From the NCBI GenBank assembly GCA_024234435.1, contig JACKOF010000001.1, forward strand, positions 1,302,001-1,366,000: a DNA stretch of 64,000 nucleotides, written 5' to 3'. A program made the position numbers and the translations under genes. The DNA comes from Pseudomonadales bacterium (lineage in GTDB: Bacteria; Pseudomonadota; Gammaproteobacteria; Pseudomonadales; Porticoccaceae). Below, piece by piece: positions 44,237-52,807 of the stretch (position 1 is the stretch's first letter; the number at the start of each line of letters is the position of its first letter). Below the pieces are notes generated by a model. The model saw nothing but the letters and a program-made list of their open reading frames with translations. It searched no databases and had not been told where the DNA came from.

Positions 44237-44704
44237 ATGAGCGTTCTACAACGTCGTAAACTCATAGCATCCAGCATTCTATTATGCCTTATCTGCACGC
44301 TCGTGAGTGGCTGTAACCGTTACCGTCTGACCGTAAATGAGCGAAGTGTTTTTGAACCAGCTCCCTTATTTAAAGACCACCGTATTGCTGACCAGGCCCT
44401 CGCTCAGTGTGTGGAACAGGCAATTATCGATCAGCAGGTCACTCGGCCTGCCCAGCTTTCCAAACTTTCCTGCTCACATGCCGGGCTCATCAGCCTTGAG
44501 GGAATTACTGTGTTTACTGGCCTCATCCGGATCAACCTCAAGGGTAATAGCATTATCGGCATCAAACCATTGCTATTTTTACCCCGCCTTGAAAGCGTCA
44601 ATCTCGAAGATAACCCCTCGCTCAATTGTCAGGATGCAGCACTACTGGAAGAACAGCTGTCCGGAGAATTGCTAAAGCCGAAACACTGCAGACAAATTAA
44701 GTAA
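44237..44704 (+). CDS. Putative leucine-rich-repeat lipoprotein
   Basis: 155 aa with a lipoprotein signal (ILLCLICTLVSGC, Cys at about 26). The middle has two or three short leucine-rich repeats: GLISLEGITVFTGLIRINLK, GNSIIGIKPLLFLPRLESVN and LEDNPSLNC. I do not recognise the family; similar short LRR lipoproteins exist in marine Gammaproteobacteria. The product may bind another protein at the inner face of the outer membrane (inference). A TATAAT is at 44128-44133 upstream. It is divergent from the OmpA-like lipoprotein gene. Confidence 0.7.
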   Translation: MSVLQRRKLIASSILLCLICTLVSGCNRYRLTVNERSVFEPAPLFKDHRIADQALAQCVEQAIIDQQVTRPAQLSKLSCSHAGLISLEGITVFTGLIRINLKGNSIIGIKPLLFLPRLESVNLEDNPSLNCQDAALLEEQLSGELLKPKHCRQIK

Positions 44705-45091
44705 CATTTTTGTCAATGTAACGTTTCAAATACCGGTTGGTTGACTTTTATCACGCGTAAGTTACCCACAGAATCTGTGGATAACTCTGTGAATTACTTT
44801 TAGAAAACTGCATAAATGCCACTAGAAACAAGCCCTCTGTACAGATTGGTTGTTTTTTAACCATATGAAAAAGTATATATTTATCAGATAGTTAGAGCTA
44901 TCAATATCAAGAATCAATGACTTACGAGACATTCCGTCATTTTTTATAAGGTTATCAGTCTAACTGTGGACAAAGAAAGATCGTACGCTAGTTTATTTGT
45001 AATACGGGTTGTTCATTCATTAAACAGTTTCTAATAGCCGGGTCTGAAGAAAGGGCAATATGCGCAGAAAAAGTGTTCTCTCAATACTCAC
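44705..45091. other. AT-rich gene-free stretch with DnaA-box-like sites
   Basis: 387 bases without a gene. Two 9-mers close to the DnaA box TTATCCACA lie head to head: TTACCCACA (44762-44770, one mismatch) and TGTGGATAA (44776-44784, perfect on the other strand), forming an inverted repeat of 11-base arms (10/11 match) at 44761-44785. A third, TGTGGACAA (44965-44973, one mismatch), is 180 bases away. Between them the DNA is AT-rich (runs like TATATATTTATCAGATAG). A weak hairpin AATGAC/GTCATT followed by T6 is around 44918-44945. The purC gene often found after the neighbouring bamC-MBL pair is absent here. Confidence 0.6.
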
Positions 45092-45847
45092 CTACTCGAG
45101 AGATAGCCACCCAAAACCCTCTGACTGACAGGCAATGTGCAGAGCAGCCACTTGCTTCTCAAGGCCGGCAACAGCTTCTTGTACTTTTTCAGGGTGATTG
45201 TTTTGTTCGCTGATATGCGCAAGTACAAGATGCTGGAGGCGCCCCAACGCCACATGCTCAAGCAGCTCACGTGACTGCGTGTTGCTGAGGTGCCCCCAGT
45301 CACCACCAACACGCTGTTTAAGTCTCGGGGGATAGGGGCCGTTAGATAACATTGCATGGTCATGGTTTGCTTCCAGCAACAGTCCGTCACAGTTTGCGTA
45401 CTGCTCTGCAACGTGGGACGAGATATGGCCCAGATCGGTTAGTACCCCCAAAGTGTGTCTGCCGTCATTCACCAGATATTGAACAGGTTCTCTGGCATCG
45501 TGGGGAACGGCAACAGGAATCACCGTCATCGATGCACATTGAAAACTGTTGTGGCTATCTATGATCTTCAGTTTATGGTGAGGGGATTTCAGCGTGTTGG
45601 CAGTACCAGCTGTCATGTAGACCGGTAGGCAATATTTCCTGGCAAGCGGCAGTACGCCGCGAATATGGTCACCGTGTTCATGGGTCACTAATATACCCGA
45701 CAAGTCTTCAGCACTGCGCCCAAGACGAGATAGCCGTCGCTCAGTCTCTTTCACTGAAAAACCGCAATCAATCAGAAGCGAGCTATGACCATCCTCGACA
45801 AGTGTCGCATTGCCTTTACTGCCACTTCCAAGCGAGGCAAACTTCAT
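45092..45847 (-). CDS. MBL-fold hydrolase (YycJ-like)
   Basis: 251-aa metallo-beta-lactamase-fold protein. GSGSKGNATLVEDGHSSLL, then VTHEHGDHIRGVLPLA carries the H-x-E-H-x-D-H metal site, with SSHVAEQYANCDGLLLEANH and VALGRLQHLVLAHISEQNN further down. This is the YycJ/WalJ-like form that follows bamC in Pseudomonas-type genomes. The ATG at 45847 is used rather than the TTG at 45850. Activity unknown; some homologues act as exonucleases. It is the last gene of dapA-bamC-MBL. Confidence 0.88.
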   Translation of the reverse strand: MKFASLGSGSKGNATLVEDGHSSLLIDCGFSVKETERRLSRLGRSAEDLSGILVTHEHGDHIRGVLPLARKYCLPVYMTAGTANTLKSPHHKLKIIDSHNSFQCASMTVIPVAVPHDAREPVQYLVNDGRHTLGVLTDLGHISSHVAEQYANCDGLLLEANHDHAMLSNGPYPPRLKQRVGGDWGHLSNTQSRELLEHVALGRLQHLVLAHISEQNNHPEKVQEAVAGLEKQVAALHIACQSEGFGWLSLE

Positions 45848-45852
45848 CAAGC

Positions 45853-46893
45853 TCAGGAGAGATTATTGCGTATGATTTTCAATAGTCTGGCAGACTGTGA
45901 AGTCTGAATGCTCTCACGCCCGGCCCCGGTAATACGCACTTCAACGCCTTGTTCGACCGATTTTACCAAAACCTGATAAGCATTTTTTTCCGGCTCTTTT
46001 TTACCGCCAAATAGCCCCCAGAGAAATCCATCACCCTCCTCCTGCTCCGCTTCTTCCATGTAGTCGACATAAACTACACCAGCCGTCTTGTCCTGATCCG
46101 TTACCGAAAACCCGCCTCGCGAAAGAGAGTAGATCACCGAAGCCCACGAGCGATCATAATTGAGTTTCAGTTTCAGAAATGGATCAGCTACCTGAGGCGT
46201 GACCATTTCAACCTTGGCTTCGCCACCAATAGACTGGGCGAGCAACGAAATTGTGCCACTGCTGATATCACTGGCCATCATGTTGGCAACGATTTCCAGC
46301 ATCTGCTTTTCCCGCTCCTTGTCCTGCGACACCTCTGGCCAGCTGGCTGCCGCTTCTTCTGAACCAACAGCAACCTGAGTATGCGTCAGTTTCACTTCCG
46401 TGCTGTTGATTTGAACAGCAGGTTCAACCCGCAAACGAAAACGGTGACTGTTCTTGTCATCATCTTTAAACTGGACCCAGCTGGTTTCCATAATGCCCGA
46501 TGCAGCGTCAACACTGGTTGTGGGAACGCCGTTTCGACTGAGAATATTACGCACCCGAGGCCAGACTTCTTCTGGCGGCCGGTTAATCAGTATCCATGCG
46601 CTATTTTCATAAGACTGGATTTTTACTGTTTCTTCAAACCGGGTTTCTGAAAGCGGACGAGGACGCGGCAAAACGTTACTCTCAGCGGAAACCTCTGTAC
46701 TGGCAATATCCGGGATAACATAAATCTGCCCGATGACGGAAGCATCCACACCATCAGGCAATGTCATAGGAGGGATTTCCTCCGATTTGAGATAATCCGA
46801 GCTTCGATCCCGAATCAAATCACCACAACCACTCATTGCCAGTATCCCGACAAGAACCGGTACCCTGTGCCACTTAGTTATCGATCTCGACAT
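45853..46893 (-). CDS. bamC: Outer membrane assembly lipoprotein BamC
   Basis: 346 aa; lipoprotein component of the BAM complex that inserts beta-barrel proteins. The signal peptide ends with lipobox MSGC in LVGILAMSGCGDLIRDRSSDY; then the flexible BamD-binding N-terminal segment (IPPMTLPDGVDASVIGQIYVIP) and two helix-grip domains (WILINRPPEEVWPRVRNIL and KLNYDRSWASVIYSLSRGG). I use the ATG at 46893; the TTG at 46911 is an alternative. It follows dapA by 37 bases, the standard pair. Confidence 0.92.
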   Translation of the reverse strand: MSRSITKWHRVPVLVGILAMSGCGDLIRDRSSDYLKSEEIPPMTLPDGVDASVIGQIYVIPDIASTEVSAESNVLPRPRPLSETRFEETVKIQSYENSAWILINRPPEEVWPRVRNILSRNGVPTTSVDAASGIMETSWVQFKDDDKNSHRFRLRVEPAVQINSTEVKLTHTQVAVGSEEAAASWPEVSQDKEREKQMLEIVANMMASDISSGTISLLAQSIGGEAKVEMVTPQVADPFLKLKLNYDRSWASVIYSLSRGGFSVTDQDKTAGVVYVDYMEEAEQEEGDGFLWGLFGGKKEPEKNAYQVLVKSVEQGVEVRITGAGRESIQTSQSARLLKIIRNNLS

Positions 46894-46930
46894 GCCTATT
46901 GCTTCCCCCAAACCTGTTCCTGAAAAACGT

Positions 46931-47818
46931 TTACAGCAAGCCTGCTGCTACTAGTGCACTTCTAACCTGCTGCCGGTAAGGCTCTGCAAGCTCTGTCATG
47001 GGTAACCTTATCGCGTGCTGCATATGCCCAAGCTCGGCAACCGCCCACTTGACGGGAATCGGATTGGACTCCAGAAACATCGCTTTGTGAACCGGCAACA
47101 GTTGCTGATGAATAGCACGCGCCTGGCTTGCTGATTCCTCATCTCCGTTCATCGCCAACTTGCACATCTCGGCAATCTGCCGGGGTGCGACATTTGCCGT
47201 CACCGAAATATTGCCATGCCCACCCATGATCATCAGCTCGACAGCCGTTTCATCGTCTCCCGAATAAATTGCAAAACCTTCGGGGCAACTGTTGATCAGT
47301 TCCCGCGCTCTTGCCATATCACCCGTTGCTTCTTTAATGCCGATAACCCCGGGCACACTGGCTAACCGGCGCACGGTATCCGGTAGCATGTCACAGGCAG
47401 TACGGCCGGGAACATTATATAAAATCTGTGGGATATCGACGGCTTCAGCAATGGTTTTGTGATGCAGATACAAACCTTCCTGCGTCGGTTTGTTGTAATA
47501 CGGCGTTACCGAGAGACAGGCGTCTGCTCCTGCCTGTTGCGCGGCTCGTGTCAGTTCAATTGCTTCATTGGTACAGTTTGCCCCGGTGCCCGCTATTACG
47601 GGAACACGGCCACCTGCTTGCTCTACTACCGCGGCAATAGTCGCCACGTGTTCCTGAACATCCAGTGTTGCCGACTCACCTGTTGTTCCTACTGCAACGA
47701 TAGCATTGGTACCCTGCTCAATATGCCACTCAACCAGCTTTTCAAGGGCATTCCAATCCACTTCAAGATTATCGGCACACATGGGTGTCACCATAGCGAC
47801 CAGACTACCGGTTATCAT
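46931..47818 (-). CDS. dapA: 4-hydroxy-tetrahydrodipicolinate synthase
   Basis: Condenses pyruvate and aspartate semialdehyde, the first committed step to DAP and lysine. The Schiff-base lysine is K162 in GVIGIKEATGD, with Tyr134 in ILYNVPGRT and the GTTGESATL motif near residue 44. Length is 295 aa, as usual. It precedes bamC on the same strand. Together with dapD and dapE (39784-42542), three of the DAP pathway genes lie within 8 kb, but in two different operons. Confidence 0.96.
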   Translation of the reverse strand: MITGSLVAMVTPMCADNLEVDWNALEKLVEWHIEQGTNAIVAVGTTGESATLDVQEHVATIAAVVEQAGGRVPVIAGTGANCTNEAIELTRAAQQAGADACLSVTPYYNKPTQEGLYLHHKTIAEAVDIPQILYNVPGRTACDMLPDTVRRLASVPGVIGIKEATGDMARARELINSCPEGFAIYSGDDETAVELMIMGGHGNISVTANVAPRQIAEMCKLAMNGDEESASQARAIHQQLLPVHKAMFLESNPIPVKWAVAELGHMQHAIRLPMTELAEPYRQQVRSALVAAGLL

Positions 47819-47954
47819 TGAAAACCCTCAAACTCGATTACTGTTACAGCGATAAGCTACTTTAGAGCGAAGGCGTAATGGTACTGACGAGAAGCAAGCG
47901 GTACAAGCGCATTAGACGCTTATTTAGTATTTATCTACCGATTATGAAATGTTG

Positions 47955-48914
47955 TTAAAGCCTGTTCTTTTTGCGTTTTTTTACTTTTGCAGGATAAACC
48001 GGTTCAGCACCCGGTGGGCGGGTTTTAAACCGCCGATGAACCCACATGTACTGTTGCGGGCATTCAGAAATATAGCTTTCGACATATCTGTTAATGGTTT
48101 CCGCATCAGCCACATCATCACCAGCAGGAAAATTCTCCAATGGCGGATGCACGGTTACCCGGTAGCCCTGACTACCAGGCAAGCGAATCTGGGTAAACGG
48201 TACAACAGCAGCATCGCCCATTCGGGCAAAGCGAGCAGTTGCTGTTACCGAAGCCGCAGGTACACCAAAAAAGCTGGCAAAAACACTTTGCTTTGGGCCG
48301 TAATCCTGATCCGGGGCATACCAGATAATTCGCCCCTGGCGCAAAGCTCTGAACATGCCACGCACATCCTTACGCGGGTAAACAACGCTATCCCCGGTAC
48401 TGCGCGAAAGTCGACCACGCGCCTGCACGTAGTCATAAACGGCATTTTTGTGAGGGCGATACATGCCATCAATCGAGAACCTGTCCGAAAGTGCAGAAGC
48501 ACCCACCTCAAGGGTGGTGAAATGAATTGCCATCAGCAAAGCGCCTTTTCCTTTTTGCTGTAATTGCATCAGATGCTCCACGCCTTCAATTTGAATCAGC
48601 CGAAAAAATCGTTTATCCGACCACCACCAAGCCATACCGACTTCAAAAAAAGCCATGCCGTAACTGGAAAAATTCTCTTTAACCAGCGTCGTCCGTTCTG
48701 TAGCGGTCATCTGGGGAAAGCAAAGTTCAAGATTGCACTCGGCAATCGCTCTTCTTTCATGTCCAACACGATACATCAGACGACCCAGCAACCTGCCGAG
48801 CCAAAGCAAGATCGGGAACGGCAGTATCAAAATGGCACGCCATAAACCGAGGCCCAGCCAGGTCAGCCAAAAGCGCGGATGCAGAAATTTACTCTCAAAT
48901 GGCGGTTTATTCAT
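47955..48914 (-). CDS. lpxL: LpxL/HtrB-type lipid A acyltransferase
   Basis: 319-aa inner-membrane acyltransferase that adds a secondary acyl chain to lipid A. One N-terminal hydrophobic segment (WRAILILPFPILLWLGRLLG) is followed by the catalytic H-x4-E motif in LMAIHFTTLEVGAS, then MYRPHKNAVYDYVQARGR and IIWYAPDQDYGPKQSVF, all typical. The end, AKVKKRKKNRL, is unusually basic. The precise name (LpxL, LpxM or LpxP) is not certain from sequence. It is three bases before an MBL hydrolase gene on the same strand. Confidence 0.9.
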   Translation of the reverse strand: MNKPPFESKFLHPRFWLTWLGLGLWRAILILPFPILLWLGRLLGRLMYRVGHERRAIAECNLELCFPQMTATERTTLVKENFSSYGMAFFEVGMAWWWSDKRFFRLIQIEGVEHLMQLQQKGKGALLMAIHFTTLEVGASALSDRFSIDGMYRPHKNAVYDYVQARGRLSRSTGDSVVYPRKDVRGMFRALRQGRIIWYAPDQDYGPKQSVFASFFGVPAASVTATARFARMGDAAVVPFTQIRLPGSQGYRVTVHPPLENFPAGDDVADAETINRYVESYISECPQQYMWVHRRFKTRPPGAEPVYPAKVKKRKKNRL

Positions 48915-48917
48915 GTG

Positions 48918-49760
48918 TTACCGAGTCGAAGGGACCCACAGTTCTTCACCAAAAGCCCAGTGGCCAACAATTCGCTTTTTTATCTGGCCTTCGTGTTCAA
49001 GCTTAAGTACATGAGCCCACAGGGATAATTTCGCCATCCTATGCAGCGCCGGATCAACATCATCGTATACCGGAGGCAACAATTGATCGAGTGACGCCTG
49101 CTCCATTTCCCGAAGTATTCGCATGATTTTTTTCTCGCGAATCATTCGGTGCCGAACAATATTTTTCAGCACTCGCTCGGGGTTATCCATTACATCGCCG
49201 TGGCCCGGAGCAATTGCCGTGATCGGAAAACCGGCCAACAACTCAGTCGATTGTAGATAGTGGGCCATATCACCGGCCGGGGGAATGATGACTACCGATG
49301 ATCCGTTCATAATATGGTCGCCTGAAAACAACAGACCGTCCTGATGCAAAAAATAACAATAATGATTTGCTACGTGTCCCGGTGTATGAATTGCTTCAAG
49401 AACAAACTCGCTGGACGAAAGCAATTCGCCATGCTGAATATTTTGTTTAACCGTAAAACTCATGTCCTGATGGCCATCATCAGGCATCACACAGCCCAGT
49501 AATTGGGCTCCCGATCGTTCAGCCAGCATACTGGCAGCAGGAGAATGATCCGGATGCGTGTGTGTAACCAGAATCCATTTCAGGCGATCACCACAGGCAC
49601 CCAAAATTTCGTTGATATGAGAATCGATTGGTGGACCGGGGTCAATAACCGCAACCTTTTCATTACCCACTAAATAAGTGTTTGTGCCATTGCCTGTCAT
49701 ACGGCCAGGGTTGGGTGCCGTTATTCGACGAACCAGATCAGACAATTTTATGACAGGCAT
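48918..49760 (-). CDS. MBL-fold hydrolase (glyoxalase II/LACTB2-like)
   Basis: 280-aa metallo-beta-lactamase-fold protein. RMTGNGTNTYLVGNEKVAVIDPG, then the metal motif LVTHTHPDHSPAASML (H-x-H-x-D-H) and TPGHVANHYCYFL, SGDHIMNGSS and IAPGHGDVM complete the site. The winged C-terminal helix region (MAKLSLWAHVLKLEHEGQI) is typical of LACTB2-like members. Substrate is unknown. It is upstream of lpxL with three bases between and follows fabV's terminator. Confidence 0.85.
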   Translation of the reverse strand: MPVIKLSDLVRRITAPNPGRMTGNGTNTYLVGNEKVAVIDPGPPIDSHINEILGACGDRLKWILVTHTHPDHSPAASMLAERSGAQLLGCVMPDDGHQDMSFTVKQNIQHGELLSSSEFVLEAIHTPGHVANHYCYFLHQDGLLFSGDHIMNGSSVVIIPPAGDMAHYLQSTELLAGFPITAIAPGHGDVMDNPERVLKNIVRHRMIREKKIMRILREMEQASLDQLLPPVYDDVDPALHRMAKLSLWAHVLKLEHEGQIKKRIVGHWAFGEELWVPSTR

Positions 49761-49763
49761 AAC

Positions 49764-49790
49764 AAAAAGGCCGATGCTTGCGCACCGGCC
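49764..49790 (-). terminator. Rho-independent terminator for fabV
   Basis: On the minus strand, GGCCGGTGC/GCATCGGCC (eight Watson-Crick pairs plus one G-T) with loop GCAA, followed by TTTTT (49768-49764). It overlaps the start of the MBL hydrolase gene by no more than its leader and ends fabV transcription; read-through would express the hydrolase. Confidence 0.85.
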
Positions 49791-49799
49791 CCCATGACA

Positions 49800-50990
49800 T
49801 CAGACGAGATTATTTATAGGCACTACAGGGTTAACGTCAGCTTCGTAATCCACACCAGGGACTTCAAATCCGAACAACCGCAAAAACTCTTCCTTGTAAC
49901 CTTTCAGATCAGATAGCTCATGCAATCTCTCCGTGGTGATCACACCCCAGGCATCTTCTACCGCCTGCTGTATTTCCGGGCGCAACTCCAGTTCATCGAC
50001 GCGATAACGTCCTTCGTCATCCAGCCTTGGTGAATCAGAATACAGGCACTCTTTATAAAGCCTGAATAACTGCTCAATACACCCCTCGTGACTACCATCT
50101 TCTTTCATCACCTTGAACAGCAGTGACAGATAAAGCGGCATGATTGGAATAGCTGAACTCGCCTGCGTAACCACAGCCTTGAGCACCGATACACGGGCAT
50201 CACCACCAGAAACAGCCAGCTTGCCTCGAATATCCAAGGCTTTCTTATCGAGATCCTTCTTGGCCTGTCCAATAGTACCATTCCAGTAAATATCCCAGGT
50301 CAGCTTTTCACCCACATAGGTAAAAGATGAAGTTTTAGCCCCAGGCGCCAGGACACCAGCCTCATCAAGCGCATCAATCCACATCTGCCAGTCTTCACCG
50401 CCCATGACAGCGACAGTGTTATCAATATCTTCCTGGCTGGCTGGCTCCAGAGAGAAATCCTGAATCACTTCTTTATCGGTATTCAGCCCGCGCTGGGTGA
50501 CGGCTTTACCAATTGGCTTGAGGGTAGAGCTGAATACTTCACCGGTTTTAGGGTGTTGACGGCGGGGGGCCGCCAGACTGTAGATAACCAGGTCCACCTG
50601 ACCGAGATCTTCCTTAATGGTTGCAATCGTTTTGGCCTTGATCTCATCGGAAAATGCATCACCATTGATGCTCTTCGCATAAAGTCCATCCTGATCGGCA
50701 AACTTGTGGAAAGCGGCAGAGTTATACCAGCCGGCAGTACCGGGCCGTTTTTCTTCACCTTCCTTCTCAAAGAAAATACCCAGTGTTGACGCACCATAGC
50801 CAAACGCAGCGGTAATCCGCGAAGCCAGGCCATAACCCGTCGATGCCCCTATTACCAGTACTCGCTTGGGGCCATCGCCCATAGGCGCTCTGGATTTTAT
50901 ATAATCAATTTGTTGTTTTACGTTGGCTTCACAACCGGCTGGATGCGTAGTAATACACATAAAACCACGAATTCTAGGTTTGATAATCAT
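49800..50990 (-). CDS. fabV: Enoyl-ACP/trans-2-enoyl-CoA reductase FabV
   Basis: 396-aa NADH-dependent reductase of fatty acid elongation. The N-terminal Rossmann loop is RVLVIGASTGYGLASRI, the catalytic Tyr-x8-Lys is in IYWNGTIGQAKKDLD, and the FabV-specific WYNSAAFHKFADQDGLYAKS and LVIYSLAAPRRQHP are all there. The ATG at 50990 has GGAGAG upstream. FabV is a triclosan-insensitive alternative to FabI. I see no FabI in the window, so whether it is the only enoyl reductase here is unknown. Confidence 0.96.
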   Translation of the reverse strand: MIIKPRIRGFMCITTHPAGCEANVKQQIDYIKSRAPMGDGPKRVLVIGASTGYGLASRITAAFGYGASTLGIFFEKEGEEKRPGTAGWYNSAAFHKFADQDGLYAKSINGDAFSDEIKAKTIATIKEDLGQVDLVIYSLAAPRRQHPKTGEVFSSTLKPIGKAVTQRGLNTDKEVIQDFSLEPASQEDIDNTVAVMGGEDWQMWIDALDEAGVLAPGAKTSSFTYVGEKLTWDIYWNGTIGQAKKDLDKKALDIRGKLAVSGGDARVSVLKAVVTQASSAIPIMPLYLSLLFKVMKEDGSHEGCIEQLFRLYKECLYSDSPRLDDEGRYRVDELELRPEIQQAVEDAWGVITTERLHELSDLKGYKEEFLRLFGFEVPGVDYEADVNPVVPINNLV

Positions 50991-51117
50991 CCCGCTCTCC
51001 GTCAATCAGTCTCTGGAATTATTTCAATTTTTGGTCAGGCGCCAATAATACAGCGAAGGCGTTTATTGCGCCATGCGCTACCTGCATCATTCTTTGGTTA
51101 CTGCAATTTCGGTTGTT

Positions 51118-51330
51118 TCAATAATGTGGCGGAGGGCTATCGCTGGCAACACCACCGTCAGACAAACCACCTTCTGCAAGTTCATTGAAGCGATCGATCA
51201 AAATTTTGCAAGCCTCGCTCAACTCATCAATTTGCATCTGCTGAGCAGCAACAATTTTATTAAGATCATCCAGTAAATCTTCCTGATAAACCTGCCGGGT
51301 TTCAAGTTCGATTAAACGTGATTCACTCAC
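51118..51330 (-). CDS. slyX: SlyX family protein
   Basis: 70 aa from the GTG at 51330 (GGGA and GAGG upstream): SESRLIELETRQVYQEDLLDDL, a leucine-rich heptad pattern, and the diagnostic C-terminus ending PPPHY. Likely a short coiled-coil protein of unknown function; homologues are often near the slyD/peptidyl-prolyl isomerase region, but not here. The frame extends upstream to 51402 but that part does not look like the family. Confidence 0.85.
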   Translation of the reverse strand: MSESRLIELETRQVYQEDLLDDLNKIVAAQQMQIDELSEACKILIDRFNELAEGGLSDGGVASDSPPPHY

Positions 51331-51351
51331 TGTTCCCAACCTCTTTTTTAC

Positions 51352-51379
51352 AAAAAAAACCGCAGGTAAATACCTGCGG
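51352..51379 (-). terminator. Rho-independent terminator for the peroxiredoxin gene
   Basis: On the minus strand, a perfect 9-bp stem CCGCAGGTA/TACCTGCGG with two-base loop at 51379-51360, followed by eight T's (51359-51352). It lies between the stop of the peroxiredoxin gene and slyX and is one of the clearest terminators in the window. Confidence 0.9.
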
Positions 51380-51411
51380 CCTTCTGTATAACTTAACAAC
51401 AAATAGCTGAT

Positions 51412-52014
51412 TTACAGCTTGTCAGCATTACTTGACAAGTATGCGGCAACGCCATCCGGTGTCGCAGTCATACCACTGTCTCCTTCAGTCCAACCTGCAG
51501 GACAAACTTCACCGTGCGCCTGGTGGAAGTTAAGCGCATCCACCATTCTCAGCATCTCATCCACATTACGGCCAAGTGGCAAATCGTTAACGACCTGATG
51601 GCGAACATTTCCTTCTTCGTCGATCAGGAAAGAAGCGCGAAAGGCTACTCCACCTGCTGACTCAACATCATATGCCTGGCAAATTTCGTGCTTGGTATCC
51701 GCCACAAGAGTATATTTAACCTTGCCAATACCACCATCTTCAATGGCTGTGTTGCGCCAGGCATTGTGACTGAACTGGGAATCAATGGATACACCAATCA
51801 CCTCAACACCGCGCTTTTGAAACTCTTCATATCGGTGATCAAACGCAATCAGCTCTGAAGGGCAAACAAATGTAAAATCCAGTGGATAAAAGAAGATAAC
51901 CGCCTTTTTCCCCTTGGTTGATTCAGCCAGGTTAAATGCGTCAATAATTTCTCCATTACCCAACACTGCCGCTGCAGTAAAGTCCGGGGCCGGCTTACCT
52001 ACTAATACACCCAT
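51412..52014 (-). CDS. 2-Cys peroxiredoxin (AhpC/Prx1 type)
   Basis: 200-aa peroxidase reducing H2O2 and organic peroxides. The peroxidatic cysteine is C51 in FTFVCPSELIAF, the resolving cysteine is C171 in HGEVCPAGW, and the catalytic Arg is in AFRASFLIDEEG. The layout is that of a typical 2-Cys Prx, similar to the AhpC/TSA group. No ahpF is adjacent; thioredoxin is the likely reductant. A short gap and a good terminator separate it from slyX. Confidence 0.94.
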   Translation of the reverse strand: MGVLVGKPAPDFTAAAVLGNGEIIDAFNLAESTKGKKAVIFFYPLDFTFVCPSELIAFDHRYEEFQKRGVEVIGVSIDSQFSHNAWRNTAIEDGGIGKVKYTLVADTKHEICQAYDVESAGGVAFRASFLIDEEGNVRHQVVNDLPLGRNVDEMLRMVDALNFHQAHGEVCPAGWTEGDSGMTATPDGVAAYLSSNADKL

Positions 52015-52198
52015 GTTATAACTCCTGTTAGTGAACGTTTAAGATTAAAATCGGGTTAACAACCTCTGACAATCATTTTACACATTGGCCACAAACTGTC
52101 CCATTGTAAATCGCTATACCAATGATTGGTCTTACTTATACCTAACCAACCCAAAGCAACTCACCGAATCAGCACTGACTCAAAGTAAAAATGACAGT

Positions 52199-52534
52199 CT
52201 ATTCGGCGCTACCTTCATCGTTTGCCGCAGCTTCCTCGATAACCTCTTTCAATTCACCTTTTTGATGCATCTCGGTAACAATATCGCAACCGCCGATCAG
52301 CTCGCCGTTAACCCACAGCTGCGGGAACGTCGGCCAGTTACCATACTTTGGCAAATTGGCACGAATATCCGGGTTTGACAGAATATCCACATACGCAAAC
52401 CGCTGGCCACACTCCATAACCGCCTGCACCGTACGCGCCGAAAAACCACACTGAGGCTGGTTAGGAGAACCCTTCATATAGAGGATGATGGCGTTGCCTT
52501 CTATCTGTTCACGAATCGTATCCATAATATCCAT
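52199..52534 (-). CDS. grxD: Monothiol glutaredoxin GrxD
   Basis: 111-aa glutaredoxin with the CGFS active site (C29, QPQCGFSART) that binds a bridged [2Fe-2S] cluster with glutathione and carries it to apoproteins. NAIILYMKGSPNQPQ and WPTFPQLWVNGELIGGCDIV are the expected binding segments. It is divergent from the Fur-controlled porin gene; the 273 bases between carry the Fur box at 52685-52703, which is 151 bases from its ATG. Confidence 0.95.
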   Translation of the reverse strand: MDIMDTIREQIEGNAIILYMKGSPNQPQCGFSARTVQAVMECGQRFAYVDILSNPDIRANLPKYGNWPTFPQLWVNGELIGGCDIVTEMHQKGELKEVIEEAAANDEGSAE

Positions 52535-52668
52535 AGAGTGACTACCTTTAAATAATATCTGACTGGAAAGGTTGGTTATTTTACCTGTTTCTGCCCCCGT
52601 CTAAAACCTTCTCCTTAAAATAACTTCTCCCGAACCAAAAGCTTTTGGCGTATGAGCCCACACAACTT

Positions 52669-52703
52669 TTGATTCACATCAAACGATAATGATAATGAGT
52701 TGC
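52669..52703 (+). promoter_or_regulatory. Fur box overlapping a promoter before the porin gene
   Basis: GATAATGATAATGAGTTGC at 52685-52703 matches the Fur consensus at 15 of 19 positions, with the first 12 perfect. A -35-like TTGATT (52669-52674) and a -10-like GATAAT (52691-52696) with a 16-base spacer place the Fur site over the -10, as expected for iron-dependent repression. The leader to the ATG at 52808 is about 100 bases. Confidence 0.75.
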
Positions 52704-52807
52704 ATTCGTAAAAAGTTGTCGTTACCATACGCCACCTTCGCATCAACGAAAGACCAATAACAAAAACATTCACACCAACTTTATCTATATAGCAACGGGA
52801 AATTTTT

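Noticed and set aside
44705..45091. Reading the DnaA-box region as the chromosome origin
   Set aside because: No dnaA, dnaN, gidA or rpmH nearby, and flanking genes point towards the region rather than away from it. Only three boxes are visible. Kept as a lower-level finding.
47949..48563. Plus-strand frame of about 200 codons across lpxL
   Set aside because: Antisense to the acyltransferase with intact H-x4-E motif; no ribosome-binding site and no family resemblance.
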